A DNA stretch of 7,296 nt from Victivallales bacterium (GCA_028691155.1 JAQUZV010000111.1:1-7296), one strand, 5' to 3'; shown: positions 1-6,539, counted from the first letter of the stretch. Numbers and translations: made by a program. Notes: generated from the letters alone by a model not told the origin.

Positions 1-1059
1 GGGTGTCCGCCAGGCGTTGCGGTTCTCGGTCCCGATGCCACCGACCTTGACCCCGTTGAAATAGGTCCGATCGAAATCGTCGATCGCCCCCAACGACAAC
101 TCCAGCGGCTGTCCGGCCCAGGCGGCCGGAATCTTCACCCAACGGCGAAACCAGACGATCCCGTCGACATTCAATCCCTGCTGTTCCCATGCCCCGGGTT
201 GCGACATGGTCCGCCATTGTTCGTCCCGACACTGCGGACTTTCCCAGCCGATATCGGCCTTGACGCCAGGGTCGTTGTAATACATCATATCCTCGATCCG
301 AATCTTCTTCTGAATGTCTTTCGACAACTGATAGGCCGCTTCGTTTTCGCGATAACTGCGCATCAACCGCTCATGACGGGTCATGATCGGCTGCAACAGC
401 GGATCGGAAGCCAGCGCCGCGCGATCGAGCCAGGCTTCCGCCGGAGTACCGCCCCAGGTGGACTGAATCAGGCCCACCGGAACACCGGTCCGCCGCGATA
501 AGTCCCGACCGAAGTAGTAGGCGGCGGCGGAAAAATTCGCCACCGTCTGCGGCGAGCAGACGCGCCAGTGCCCGGCAACCGTCGTCAACGGTTTGTCACT
601 GACCTTGTGGGCCACCTGAAACAGGCGCAGACGGGGATAATCGGCCGCCGCAATCTCCGCCCGGGGATTGCCGGATTCGCGGACGCTCCATTGCATATTG
701 GACTGTCCGGAACAGAGCCAGACATCACCGAAAAGAATATTGCGACAGGTAACGATACGGTTCCGACCGCGCACCGACATGGTATGAGGACCGCCGGCCG
801 GCATCGGCTGTAAATTGATCCGCCATCGGCCGTCACTGTCGGCAACGGCCTCGCAGCGCTGCCGGCCGATCGTGATCTCCAGGCGGGAAGACGGTGTGGC
901 CGTACCCCATACCGGCGTCGGGAAGTCACGCTGCAACACCATATTGTCACCAAACAACGGATGGAGGTTGAACTCGCCGGCCAAGGGTATGGCCGGAGGA
1001 AAATTAGCACACCCCGCACCAAGCAACACCAGCGCCAGGGCCATGAAAAGCCGCTTCAT
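1..1059 (-). CDS. Sialate O-acetylesterase-like lipoprotein (SASA/SIAE family), C-terminus off window
   Basis: Partial gene of 353 codons with no stop before the left edge. Enzymes of this family remove O-acetyl esters from sialic acids or from plant polysaccharides (acetyl-xylan-esterase-like members), usually outside the cytoplasm. The N-terminus MKRLFMALALVLLGAGC is a basic, hydrophobic signal ending in a relaxed lipobox with Cys17, so export and lipid anchoring are likely. Residues ~30-110 form the usual N-terminal beta domain (HPLFGDNMVLQRD at 33-45). The nucleophile motif GQSNMQW at 118-124 gives catalytic Ser120, preceded by DVWLCS. The second conserved block, GLIQSTWGGTPAEAWL, is at 196-211. 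From ~290 a beta-sandwich segment (WFRRWVKIP...DDFDRTYFNGVKVG) resembles the galactose-binding-like insert common in bacterial members. The catalytic His/Asp block would lie beyond the window. AGGAG sits 7 bases before the ATG. Family assignment is firm; true substrate is not known. Confidence 0.92.
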   Translation of the reverse strand, partial: MKRLFMALALVLLGAGCANFPPAIPLAGEFNLHPLFGDNMVLQRDFPTPVWGTATPSSRLEITIGRQRCEAVADSDGRWRINLQPMPAGGPHTMSVRGRNRIVTCRNILFGDVWLCSGQSNMQWSVRESGNPRAEIAAADYPRLRLFQVAHKVSDKPLTTVAGHWRVCSPQTVANFSAAAYYFGRDLSRRTGVPVGLIQSTWGGTPAEAWLDRAALASDPLLQPIMTRHERLMRSYRENEAAYQLSKDIQKKIRIEDMMYYNDPGVKADIGWESPQCRDEQWRTMSQPGAWEQQGLNVDGIVWFRRWVKIPAAWAGQPLELSLGAIDDFDRTYFNGVKVGGIGTENRNAWRTP

Positions 1060-1066
1060 TCCGATT

Positions 1067-1071
1067 CTCCT
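1067..1071 (-). promoter_or_regulatory. Ribosome binding site of the sialate esterase gene
   Basis: On the minus strand AGGAG lies 7 bases upstream of the ATG at 1059. It fixes the start that yields a complete lipoprotein signal peptide. Confidence 0.75.
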
Positions 1072-1075
1072 GTGA

Positions 1076-1102
1076 TTTAAGGTCTTGCCACCACACCTTA
1101 AA
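1076..1102. promoter_or_regulatory. Perfect 8-bp dyad, possible operator of the sialate esterase gene
   Basis: TTTAAGGT (1076-1083) and ACCTTAAA (1095-1102) are exact reverse complements separated by 11 bases. The dyad sits directly upstream of the esterase ribosome binding site, where a repressor site or a leader hairpin would act. There is no U-tract after it on either strand, so it does not look like an intrinsic terminator. Binding factor unknown. Confidence 0.4.
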
Positions 1103-1109
1103 CTACCAG

Positions 1110-1134
1110 TTGCCGGGGAAAAAGCAACCGGCAA
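1110..1134. repeat. Perfect 7-bp inverted repeat in the divergent intergenic region
   Basis: TTGCCGG (1110-1116) and CCGGCAA (1128-1134) are exact reverse complements with an 11-base spacer. Its centre is 33 bp from the centre of the neighbouring 1076-1102 dyad, about three helical turns. It could be a second protein site or a hairpin. CCGG-type words are common in this GC-rich DNA, so chance is possible. Confidence 0.3.
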
Positions 1135-1198
1135 TCCGCGAAAAACTCCCGTCCCACCTCCGGACGGACGTTCCCGGATTCGTTAAATCTTTTCCGGC

Positions 1199-1225
1199 TT
1201 GCATTTCCGCCGTAACGATGATAAT
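1199..1225 (+). promoter_or_regulatory. Putative promoter of ung
   Basis: GATAAT (1220-1225) matches the -10 consensus at five of six positions. The best upstream element, TTGCAT (1199-1204), matches the -35 at three of six and lies only 15 bases away, which is short. A start near 1232 would give a leader of about 43 bases before the chosen ung ATG. Weak evidence; placement is inferred from consensus only. Confidence 0.28.
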
Positions 1226-1274
1226 TTGTCTGGTTTTAATTCAAGCCAACAGTTTTTACCCGGAAGCCATCATC

Positions 1275-1991
1275 ATGACGCGATTACACGATTTACTACC
1301 GGCAGACTGGCAAGCCGTTCTGTCCCGCGAATTCGAACAGGAATATTTTCACCGTCTGGAAGATTTCCTGGCCGAGGAAACCGCAGCCAGGACCATATTT
1401 CCGCCCCGGGAAGATATTTTCCGGGCTTTCCGCCTGACCCCTTACCGTCAGGCTAAGGTTCTGTTGCTGGGACAAGACCCCTATCACGACCACGGTCAAG
1501 CGCAGGGATTGTGTTTTTCCGTACCGGAAGGCGTCAGACCGCCCCCTTCCCTGCGTAATATGTACAAGGAAATGGCCAGCGATCTCGACCTCGCACCCCC
1601 GGCCGGCGGCAACCTGGAGTTCTGGGCCGAACAAGGCATTCTGCTGCTCAACGCCTGTTTGACCGTACGCGCCCATCAACCACTGTCACACCGTAAAAAA
1701 GGGTGGGAAATATTTACCGATGCCGTGATTGCCGCCCTCAGTCGCCGGCAGGAACCGCTGATCTTCGTTCTGTGGGGAAACTACGCCGCCGCCAAGGAAA
1801 AACTGATTGACGCCGAACGGCACTTTATCCTGAAATCGGCACACCCTTCGCCGTTGTCGGCGTCGCGGGGTTTCTTCGGCAGCCGGCCCTATTCCCGAAT
1901 CAACGCCCGACTGCAACAACTCGGGCGGACGCCGATCATCTGGAGTTATAACCAACCGGCCCCGGTTCGTCAGCCGGAATTCGGATTTTAG
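1275..1991 (+). CDS. ung: Uracil-DNA glycosylase, family 1
   Basis: Cytoplasmic base-excision repair enzyme that cuts uracil from DNA after cytosine deamination or dUMP misincorporation. The 238-residue product has all family-1 motifs: GQDPYH at 66-71 with the water-activating Asp68; Phe81 in the uracil-stacking position; LLLNACLTV at 123-131 with Asn126, which reads uracil; SHRKKGWEIFTD at 138-149; and the HPSPLSA loop at 190-196 with His190 and the DNA-intercalating Leu194. Family members are usually about 225-230 residues, so the extra length is a C-terminal tail after TPIIW. The reading frame is open back to 1110 and has an earlier ATG at 1218, but those residues do not resemble the family. 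I chose the ATG at 1275 because MTRLHDLLPADW is a typical N-terminus and GGAAG (1262-1266) lies 8 bases upstream. It appears to be transcribed alone. Confidence 0.96.
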   Translation: MTRLHDLLPADWQAVLSREFEQEYFHRLEDFLAEETAARTIFPPREDIFRAFRLTPYRQAKVLLLGQDPYHDHGQAQGLCFSVPEGVRPPPSLRNMYKEMASDLDLAPPAGGNLEFWAEQGILLLNACLTVRAHQPLSHRKKGWEIFTDAVIAALSRRQEPLIFVLWGNYAAAKEKLIDAERHFILKSAHPSPLSASRGFFGSRPYSRINARLQQLGRTPIIWSYNQPAPVRQPEFGF

Positions 1992-1995
1992 CTCA

Positions 1996-2016
1996 CCGGC
2001 GCACAATCCCCGCCGG
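1996..2016 (+). other. Short GC hairpin just after ung
   Basis: CCGGCG (1996-2001) pairs with CGCCGG (2011-2016) over a 9-base loop, starting 4 bases after the ung stop codon. It may mark the 3' end of the ung transcript, but no T-run follows, so it is not a standard intrinsic terminator. Confidence 0.25.
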
Positions 2017-2040
2017 CACCGGCCGCCGTCCGGATCGATA

Positions 2041-2073
2041 ATGGACAATAATCTGAACAGTTTTATTGTCCAT
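2041..2073. promoter_or_regulatory. Long perfect dyad upstream of the lipoprotein-yicC-cysE run
   Basis: ATGGACAATAA (2041-2051) and TTATTGTCCAT (2063-2073) are exact 11-bp reverse complements with an 11-base spacer. The spacer contains a smaller symmetric core, CTG-AA-CAG (2053-2060). The right arm ends 2 bp before a candidate -35 box, so the dyad's centre would lie near -55, a position typical of activator sites, though a repressor site or a cruciform is possible. It is AT-rich in GC-rich surroundings. No T-run follows on either strand, which argues against a terminator of ung. Regulator not identifiable. Confidence 0.5.
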
Positions 2074-2075
2074 AA

Positions 2076-2105
2076 CTGGCAATCGACCGGCGACGGTATT
2101 ATATT
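2076..2105 (+). promoter_or_regulatory. Putative promoter of the lipoprotein-yicC-cysE run
   Basis: CTGGCA (2076-2081, four of six -35 matches) and TATATT (2100-2105, five of six -10 matches) are spaced 18 bases apart. An overlapping alternative -10 is TATTAT at 2097-2102 with a 15-base spacer. A start near 2112 leaves about 36 bases to the first ATG. Inferred from consensus only. Confidence 0.4.
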
Positions 2106-2138
2106 GCAGAAAAAGAATTGGGAGTCGAAACAACCGAC

Positions 2139-2142
2139 AGGA
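2139..2142 (+). promoter_or_regulatory. Ribosome binding site of the lipoprotein gene; start ambiguous by one codon
   Basis: AGGA lies 5 bases before the ATG at 2148 and 8 bases before the immediately following ATG at 2151. Spacing favours the second ATG slightly; either gives the same signal peptide apart from one Met. Confidence 0.5.
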
Positions 2143-2147
2143 TCAAA

Positions 2148-2924
2148 ATGATGATTTCGTTTTTCAGTCGTTTTTTCACCGCCGGAGCGGCCGTGTTGCT
2201 CGCCATCGTGGCGATGTCCTGCCAGTCCCGCGGCTATTATGTGGAACGGGCGGTCGGGGATGCACGCGATTTCGTCCTCGAGCACATGCGGGAACTGACT
2301 CCCGATCAACGCAATTTCATCCGTTACAACAAGCCGGTCATGTATGCGGAGACCTATTCCGGCGGGGACTTCTGGGTAACGGTACAGCCGCTCGGCGGCA
2401 ACGATTACTGTCAGATGTGCGCGGTTTGGAACGTACCCGGGGAAAAATTGCCGATCATTGTTTTCGGGGTCAGCGATCACGGCGTACGCGGCTGGTATCC
2501 GGTTAAAATCATGCGACGCCATTTCCGGACCATGGAAGCCGTACGCGAACAGGCCATCAAAAATGCCATGATGTACGCCATGAACGAAATGCTTTACCTC
2601 CAAACCAGCGACCGCAACCGGATCCGGTTTTCGCCGCCGCGGATTTTTGTCACCAAGTTTGCTCTCGGCATATCCGGACGCGGGAAAGACCTGCAGCAAT
2701 CGGTTCAGAATGAAAATCTTCAGGTTTCTTTTGTCTGGCCCAGCGACGAAGCGGGACGGCAGGTGGTGATATCCGGACTATGCCGTCCCAATTACCAGGG
2801 ATTCATTACCATAATCGGGCAGCTCCGTACCCCGGAAGACCTGAAGGCGCATACGGTGGCGCCGGCGGACAAGACTCCGGAACTGGCGGGAAAGGCCGCC
2901 GTCCGCAAAGGAGCCACGCCATGA
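2148..2924 (+). CDS. Uncharacterised lipoprotein coupled to yicC
   Basis: A 258-residue protein that I do not recognise. The first 24 residues are a lipoprotein signal (hydrophobic TAGAAVLLAIVAM, then a lipobox-like VAMSC with Cys25), so the mature protein should be anchored to a membrane on the outer side of the cytoplasmic membrane. The mature part is soluble-looking, with no further membrane span. It has a CxxC pair (Cys88/Cys91), an aromatic and basic middle section (GWYPVKIMRRHFRTM at 115-129), a Met-rich helix-like stretch at 138-150, and a low-complexity Ala/Lys/Pro tail from ~235. The frame also opens with a TTG at 2118, but the AGGA at 2139-2142 supports 2148 or 2151. Its stop overlaps the yicC start (ATGA), so it is the first gene of the run and is probably translationally coupled. 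The coding call rests on signal peptide, promoter, RBS and overlap, not on a known family. Confidence 0.82.
   Translation: MMISFFSRFFTAGAAVLLAIVAMSCQSRGYYVERAVGDARDFVLEHMRELTPDQRNFIRYNKPVMYAETYSGGDFWVTVQPLGGNDYCQMCAVWNVPGEKLPIIVFGVSDHGVRGWYPVKIMRRHFRTMEAVREQAIKNAMMYAMNEMLYLQTSDRNRIRFSPPRIFVTKFALGISGRGKDLQQSVQNENLQVSFVWPSDEAGRQVVISGLCRPNYQGFITIIGQLRTPEDLKAHTVAPADKTPELAGKAAVRKGATP
2907..2913 (+). promoter_or_regulatory. Strong ribosome binding site of yicC inside the upstream gene
   Basis: AAAGGAG lies 7 bases before the yicC ATG and within the last codons of the lipoprotein gene. It decides the yicC start at 2921, since the frame is open back to 2780. Confidence 0.75.
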
Positions 2925-3808
2925 AAAGCATGACCGGTTTCGGCCGCGGCGTCTATGCCGATTCCCGGCTGGATTTAACTTTCTGTGTGGAGATTTCCTC
3001 CATCAACCGGAAACAGCTGGATGTCCATGCCGGACTGCCAGGGGAACTGTCCGGTTTGGAACCGTGCCTGCGCCGTCTGATTCGGGAACGTCTGCATCGC
3101 GGCGCGGTCAACGTCAGAGTTACGGTGCAGTTCGGACCGAAAGCAGCCGCCACCGCAATAGTGGTCAATACGGCCATGCTGACGGCGCTGGTCGATAAAA
3201 CCCGGCAACTGGCCCGGCAGTTGGGACTCGACAATGAAATCAGACTTCAGGATTTTCTGGCCCTGCCCGGAGCGGTGGAAGTCGGCGGCCCCGACTTTTC
3301 CCTGGCGGAGACGGAACCCGCATTTTCCCGCGCCGTCAACCTGGCGCTCGACGCGTTGCTGGACATGAAAAGCCGCGAAGGCGATCATCTCCGTAGCGAT
3401 ATCGAACAGCGGCTGGAATTTCTCCGCCGGGCGGTCGAACGCATTACGCCGCTGGCGGCGGCAATTCCAACCCTGCAACGCGACAAACTGCGGCAGCGGC
3501 TGGAAGCCGCCGGGTTGCCGCTGGACTGCAACGACGAACGTATTCTGCGGGAAATTGTCATCTATTGCGACCGGGCCGACGTCACCGAGGAAATCACCCG
3601 CCTCCACAGTCACTTTACCCAGTTCGAGTCCTATCTGCATCAGGAAGACGGCGTCATCGGACGCAGTCTGGATTTTCTGATCCAGGAAATCAACCGGGAA
3701 ATCACCACCATGGGCAACAAAGCCGCCGGGTGCGAAATTTCCCCGATCGTGGTTAAAATGAAAACCGAACTGGAAAAGATCCGCGAACAGGTCCAGAACG
3801 TCGAATAG
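2921..3808 (+). CDS. yicC: YicC family endoribonuclease
   Basis: A 295-residue member of the YicC family (N-terminal YicC-like domain plus C-terminal DUF1732), close to the family's usual ~290 residues. Characterised members are cytoplasmic endoribonucleases involved in RNA turnover, reported in E. coli for decay of a small RNA. Hallmarks are the starting motif MKSMTGFGRG (1-10), the EISSINRKQLDV segment (24-35), MKSREGDHLRSDIEQRL (149-165), DVTEEITRLHSHFTQF (220-235) and the very conserved C-terminal block GRSLDFLIQEINREITTMGN (247-266) continuing through KAAGCEISPIVVKMKTELEK to the final EQVQNVE. All expected parts are present and uninterrupted. The ATG overlaps the stop of the lipoprotein gene by 4 bases and has its own AAAGGAG, so the two are almost certainly co-transcribed. 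The serine acetyltransferase gene follows after 41 bases. In many bacteria yicC sits next to gmk and rpoZ; that linkage is not seen here. Confidence 0.95.
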   Translation: MKSMTGFGRGVYADSRLDLTFCVEISSINRKQLDVHAGLPGELSGLEPCLRRLIRERLHRGAVNVRVTVQFGPKAAATAIVVNTAMLTALVDKTRQLARQLGLDNEIRLQDFLALPGAVEVGGPDFSLAETEPAFSRAVNLALDALLDMKSREGDHLRSDIEQRLEFLRRAVERITPLAAAIPTLQRDKLRQRLEAAGLPLDCNDERILREIVIYCDRADVTEEITRLHSHFTQFESYLHQEDGVIGRSLDFLIQEINREITTMGNKAAGCEISPIVVKMKTELEKIREQVQNVE

Positions 3809-3849
3809 GCGGACCGGGTCGCAAGCGCAACGAAAGGAATCGGGCTATC

Positions 3850-4785
3850 ATGATCAATTGCCAGAAAAAAAAGAATAACCTTACCGGCCCCGGAAAATAT
3901 CTCGATCAGCTGGTGACGGACATCTGTGTCACCTATCAGGACAGCAAAGGCGTCAACCATATTCAGGGCTTCAACCTGCCCAGCCTCAACGAAGTGCTGG
4001 AAATCATCCGCGACCTGATTGAAATCACCTTTCCCGGTTACAGCGGCCTGCGCACCTATGATTTTCAAACCATTCACTACAGTATCGGCGAAATGCTGGC
4101 CCGGCTCTATGCCAACTTGTCGCGCCAGATCTTCCGCGCTTTCCGCTACAATTGCCAGCAGAAAGAGTGCAAAAGTTGCGATATCGACGTGCTGACCGAA
4201 AAAGCAACCCAAACGTTGCTGGAATCCATTCCGCTGATCCGCGAAGCCATGAAACTCGACATTCAGGCGGCTTACGACGGCGACCCCGCCGCCGCTTCGC
4301 TCGATGAAATCGTGGTCAGTTACCCCTGCATCAAAACCATTGCCATCCAGCGCTATGCCCATCAACTCTATCACAAGCACGTGCCCCTGCTGCCGCGCAT
4401 GATGACCGAACATGCCCACAGCGAAACCGGCATTGATATTCATCCCGGCGCGCATCTGGGCCGGGGTGTTTTCATCGACCACGGCACCGGGGTGGTAATC
4501 GGTGAAACCGCCACCATCGGCAATAATGTTAAAATTTATCAGGGCGTAACCCTCGGCGCGCTCAGTTTTCCCAAAGATGCCTGCGGCAAGATCATCAAGG
4601 GGGCCCGACGCCATCCCACCATCGAGGACGATGTGACCATCTATTCCGGCGCCACCGTACTGGGCAACATCACCATCGGCAAGGGGTCGATCATCGGCGG
4701 CAATGTCTGGCTGACCGAAAGCGTCGAGCCCGGTTCCCGGATCACCATCCAGCCGCCCGACCTGACCATCAAAGTCAGAAAATAA
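3850..4785 (+). CDS. cysE: Serine O-acetyltransferase, long (EpsC-like) form
   Basis: Cytoplasmic enzyme that acetylates L-serine with acetyl-CoA to O-acetylserine, the first committed step of cysteine synthesis. The 311-residue product has the helical N-terminal region and then a left-handed beta helix of hexapeptide repeats from ~190. Active-site features: AAYDGDPAA (140-148) with Asp145 in the place of the E. coli catalytic Asp; DIHPGAHLGRG (196-206); DHGTGVVIGET (210-220) with catalytic His211; QGVTLGA (231-237); and RRHP (253-256) for substrate contact. The loop SFPKDACGKIIKGARRHP and the ending IIGGNVWLTESVEPGSR match the long form seen in Bacteroidetes and relatives. A cysteine cluster CQQKECKSC (102-110) lies in the N-terminal half. 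The protein ends in KVRK, not the C-terminal Ile that E. coli-type CysE inserts into cysteine synthase. AAAGGA (3833-3838) precedes the ATG by 11 bases. It lies 41 bases after yicC in the same direction, probably one operon. Confidence 0.94.
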   Translation: MINCQKKKNNLTGPGKYLDQLVTDICVTYQDSKGVNHIQGFNLPSLNEVLEIIRDLIEITFPGYSGLRTYDFQTIHYSIGEMLARLYANLSRQIFRAFRYNCQQKECKSCDIDVLTEKATQTLLESIPLIREAMKLDIQAAYDGDPAAASLDEIVVSYPCIKTIAIQRYAHQLYHKHVPLLPRMMTEHAHSETGIDIHPGAHLGRGVFIDHGTGVVIGETATIGNNVKIYQGVTLGALSFPKDACGKIIKGARRHPTIEDDVTIYSGATVLGNITIGKGSIIGGNVWLTESVEPGSRITIQPPDLTIKVRK

Positions 4786-4839
4786 CCCCGCGTGCCCGGC
4801 AACCGGACCATCGGGGCTTCCGCCGCAAGCACCACACCA

Positions 4840-4871
4840 AGCAACGCCGGAAAATTTTTCCCGACGTTGCT
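4840..4871. repeat. Inverted repeat in the convergent intergenic region
   Basis: AGCAACG (4840-4846) and CGTTGCT (4865-4871) are exact reverse complements enclosing an AT-centred near-palindrome, GGAAAATTTTTCC (4849-4861). It lies between the ends of two converging genes, the place for a bidirectional terminator, but no T-run follows the outer stem on either strand. Outside it, the gap 4786-4894 shows nothing else convincing. Confidence 0.35.
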
Positions 4872-4894
4872 CGGCTATAACGTCGCCATTCCGG

Positions 4895-6532
4895 TCAACC
4901 GGCAGCGATAATCCGGCGATTGACCACCTGCCGCAGATTGAACAATGCTTCCGGTGACTGCGGATAACTCATGACGCTCAATTCTCCGCCGGCGGATTCC
5001 TGCAAAAAGGCCAGCGCCGCGTCCCGCCCGATCCGGCTTTCCAGCAACTGCATCGCCCGCTGGTCCTGCAATGCCTCGCGCATGAGCTCGTGACGCAACG
5101 AATCGACCGGTCCGTCCGCGCCGGGATAAACCAGAAAGGCATCGCCGGCCGGGAACTGCGCCCCCGCATCGGGACAGGTGAACGGATCGATCACCCCTTT
5201 GGACCACCGGGCAAACCAGAAGTTGTAACCCCAGTGCAGAAAGCCGCGGATATCGTAACGATACAACTGAAACCCGAGCACCCGGGTGCGTTCGCCGGAA
5301 TAATGGAAAAAGCGGTTGCTCGATCCGGTCGCCGGATTGCAGCAATAATAGGTCCATAGTTCCGGCACCCCGGCCGCAACAAAATCCTCCAGCGCCTCCA
5401 GACAGGGAATCGGATTCAAACAGAGTTTTTCCCGATAGAATTCAAGATGCGACATGGCGTCGACCACCCGAAAACCGGCCAGACGGGTACGAATGATGGC
5501 TCCGGCACGGCGATAGTCTTCCAACATCGTCAGGTCTGGTTCGTCGGAAATGTGGAAACAGCAGCAATCCCGCAATCCCCGTCGATCGATGTACGCCACC
5601 AGTTCATCCAGAAAAACAGCCAGAAACGACTGGTAGTCATCGCCCATGGCGTCGGTGTCCCAGCCGAACATCCGTTCCGGCGCGCCGCCGTCGCGCCGCA
5701 CCATGATTTTCGGCGCGTGTTTGGCCCCCCATTGGGTGTAGAGATGCGAAAACTCGAATTGCCGCAAGCCGCAATTGCGGGCCAACTCGACCCACCGGTC
5801 CAAACGGGCAAAATCAAACCGGAACCGGCCTCGGTCACAAGCCACCTCCACCAGTTGCGCCGTCGGCCGTTCCCCGCCGACCTCGGTATCCAGCGGAACC
5901 GTAAACAACGGCGTCAGCACCTGGGTAATGCCGTGTTCGACCATGTTGCGAAAATACTGTGCCAACAGTTCCCAATGACGTTCGCTCCAGACTTCGGTAT
6001 GATACAATACCGCCAGACAATCGGCATAAATCCATTCGGTACGGATCATGCGCTGCGGCGGCAGGGCGGCCGGCAGGACTTCCAACGTCACCGTGGCCGC
6101 CACATCGATTTCTTCCTTCTCATTGGTCATGGTCACGGTAATGGGATAGACTCCGGCCGGACAGTCTTCCGGCAATTTGACCGTCACCCAAACGCTGCGC
6201 CACTGGTGAGGGAACGCTGTCAATGTCGCCGGCAACGGCAACAGCGGGTCGGGAAACAGTCCGGGATGCCGGGTAATGATATTGTCGTCGAACTCCCAAT
6301 GCAGCAGTTGCGCCGGGACCAGCCCGACCTGCCGCAACGTGACCGCGTCACCCAGCGGGGAAGCGACCCGGCATTGCAGACCGGGGTAATGCTTTTCGGC
6401 ATAATATGCCACCTGGAAGGAAAACACTTCGCCGCGCAAGACACAGGCGGCGGCCAGCGGACGTTCGGCCGGAACGGTTTCGTCCGGCATCACCTTGGTC
6501 AGAGAACTGACGGCTTTGAGGCGTAATTTCAT
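4895..6532 (-). CDS. DUF4091 / GH123-like putative glycosidase, cytoplasmic
   Basis: A 545-residue protein with DUF4091 architecture, related to glycoside hydrolase family 123, whose studied members are beta-N-acetylgalactosaminidases using an Asp-Glu pair and substrate-assisted catalysis. Residues ~1-155 look like a beta-sandwich (ending in VWVTVKLPEDCPAGVYPITV and a second strand set to ~152). Residues ~165-450 fit a TIM barrel, with CCCFHISDEPD at 323-333 giving the candidate catalytic pair Asp330-Glu331. The DUF4091 signature follows: ELWTYYCCNP (391-400), NRFF, RVLGFQLYRYDIRGFLHWGYNFW (417-439), and GDAFLVYPGADGPVDSLRHE (463-482) ending in a helical tail. The N-terminus MKLRLKAVSSLTKVMPDE is not a signal peptide, so the enzyme should act inside the cell on imported oligosaccharides. 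AAGGAG (6540-6545) lies 7 bases before the ATG. The LacI-type gene ends 45 bp upstream on the same strand. Fold and family are well supported; substrate is unknown. Confidence 0.9.
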   Translation of the reverse strand: MKLRLKAVSSLTKVMPDETVPAERPLAAACVLRGEVFSFQVAYYAEKHYPGLQCRVASPLGDAVTLRQVGLVPAQLLHWEFDDNIITRHPGLFPDPLLPLPATLTAFPHQWRSVWVTVKLPEDCPAGVYPITVTMTNEKEEIDVAATVTLEVLPAALPPQRMIRTEWIYADCLAVLYHTEVWSERHWELLAQYFRNMVEHGITQVLTPLFTVPLDTEVGGERPTAQLVEVACDRGRFRFDFARLDRWVELARNCGLRQFEFSHLYTQWGAKHAPKIMVRRDGGAPERMFGWDTDAMGDDYQSFLAVFLDELVAYIDRRGLRDCCCFHISDEPDLTMLEDYRRAGAIIRTRLAGFRVVDAMSHLEFYREKLCLNPIPCLEALEDFVAAGVPELWTYYCCNPATGSSNRFFHYSGERTRVLGFQLYRYDIRGFLHWGYNFWFARWSKGVIDPFTCPDAGAQFPAGDAFLVYPGADGPVDSLRHELMREALQDQRAMQLLESRIGRDAALAFLQESAGGELSVMSYPQSPEALFNLRQVVNRRIIAAG

Positions 6533-6539
6533 CGCATCT

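Noticed and set aside
1110..1274. N-terminal extension of ung back to 1110 or to the ATG at 1218
   Set aside because: The extra residues are unlike family-1 glycosylases, the region carries the inverted repeat and the candidate -10 box, and a ribosome binding site precedes the ATG at 1275.
2053..2060. CTGAACAG in the dyad spacer as a LexA-type SOS box
   Set aside because: It lacks the spacing of the CTG-N10-CAG type and of the GAAC-N4-GTTC or TGTTC-N4-GAACA types, so proximity to ung alone does not justify the call.
2041..2073. Reading the long dyad as an intrinsic terminator of ung
   Set aside because: No T-run follows the stem on either strand and it lies about 50 bases past the stop next to a promoter, so a regulatory site is the better reading.
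1686..2699. Minus-strand open frame of 337 codons spanning ung, the intergenic dyad and the lipoprotein gene
   Set aside because: It crosses a promoter region and two genes on the other strand, and has no recognisable domain. It is best explained as an antisense shadow.
3640..4614. Minus-strand open frame of 324 codons opposite yicC and cysE
   Set aside because: It is antisense to two strongly conserved genes, and its composition is not that of a known protein family.
5447..6526. Long plus-strand open frame of 359 codons opposite the DUF4091 gene
   Set aside because: Its translation is rich in Arg, Gln and Pro with no family motif, and it lies wholly antisense to a gene with clear conserved motifs. 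It is a by-product of GC-rich codon use.
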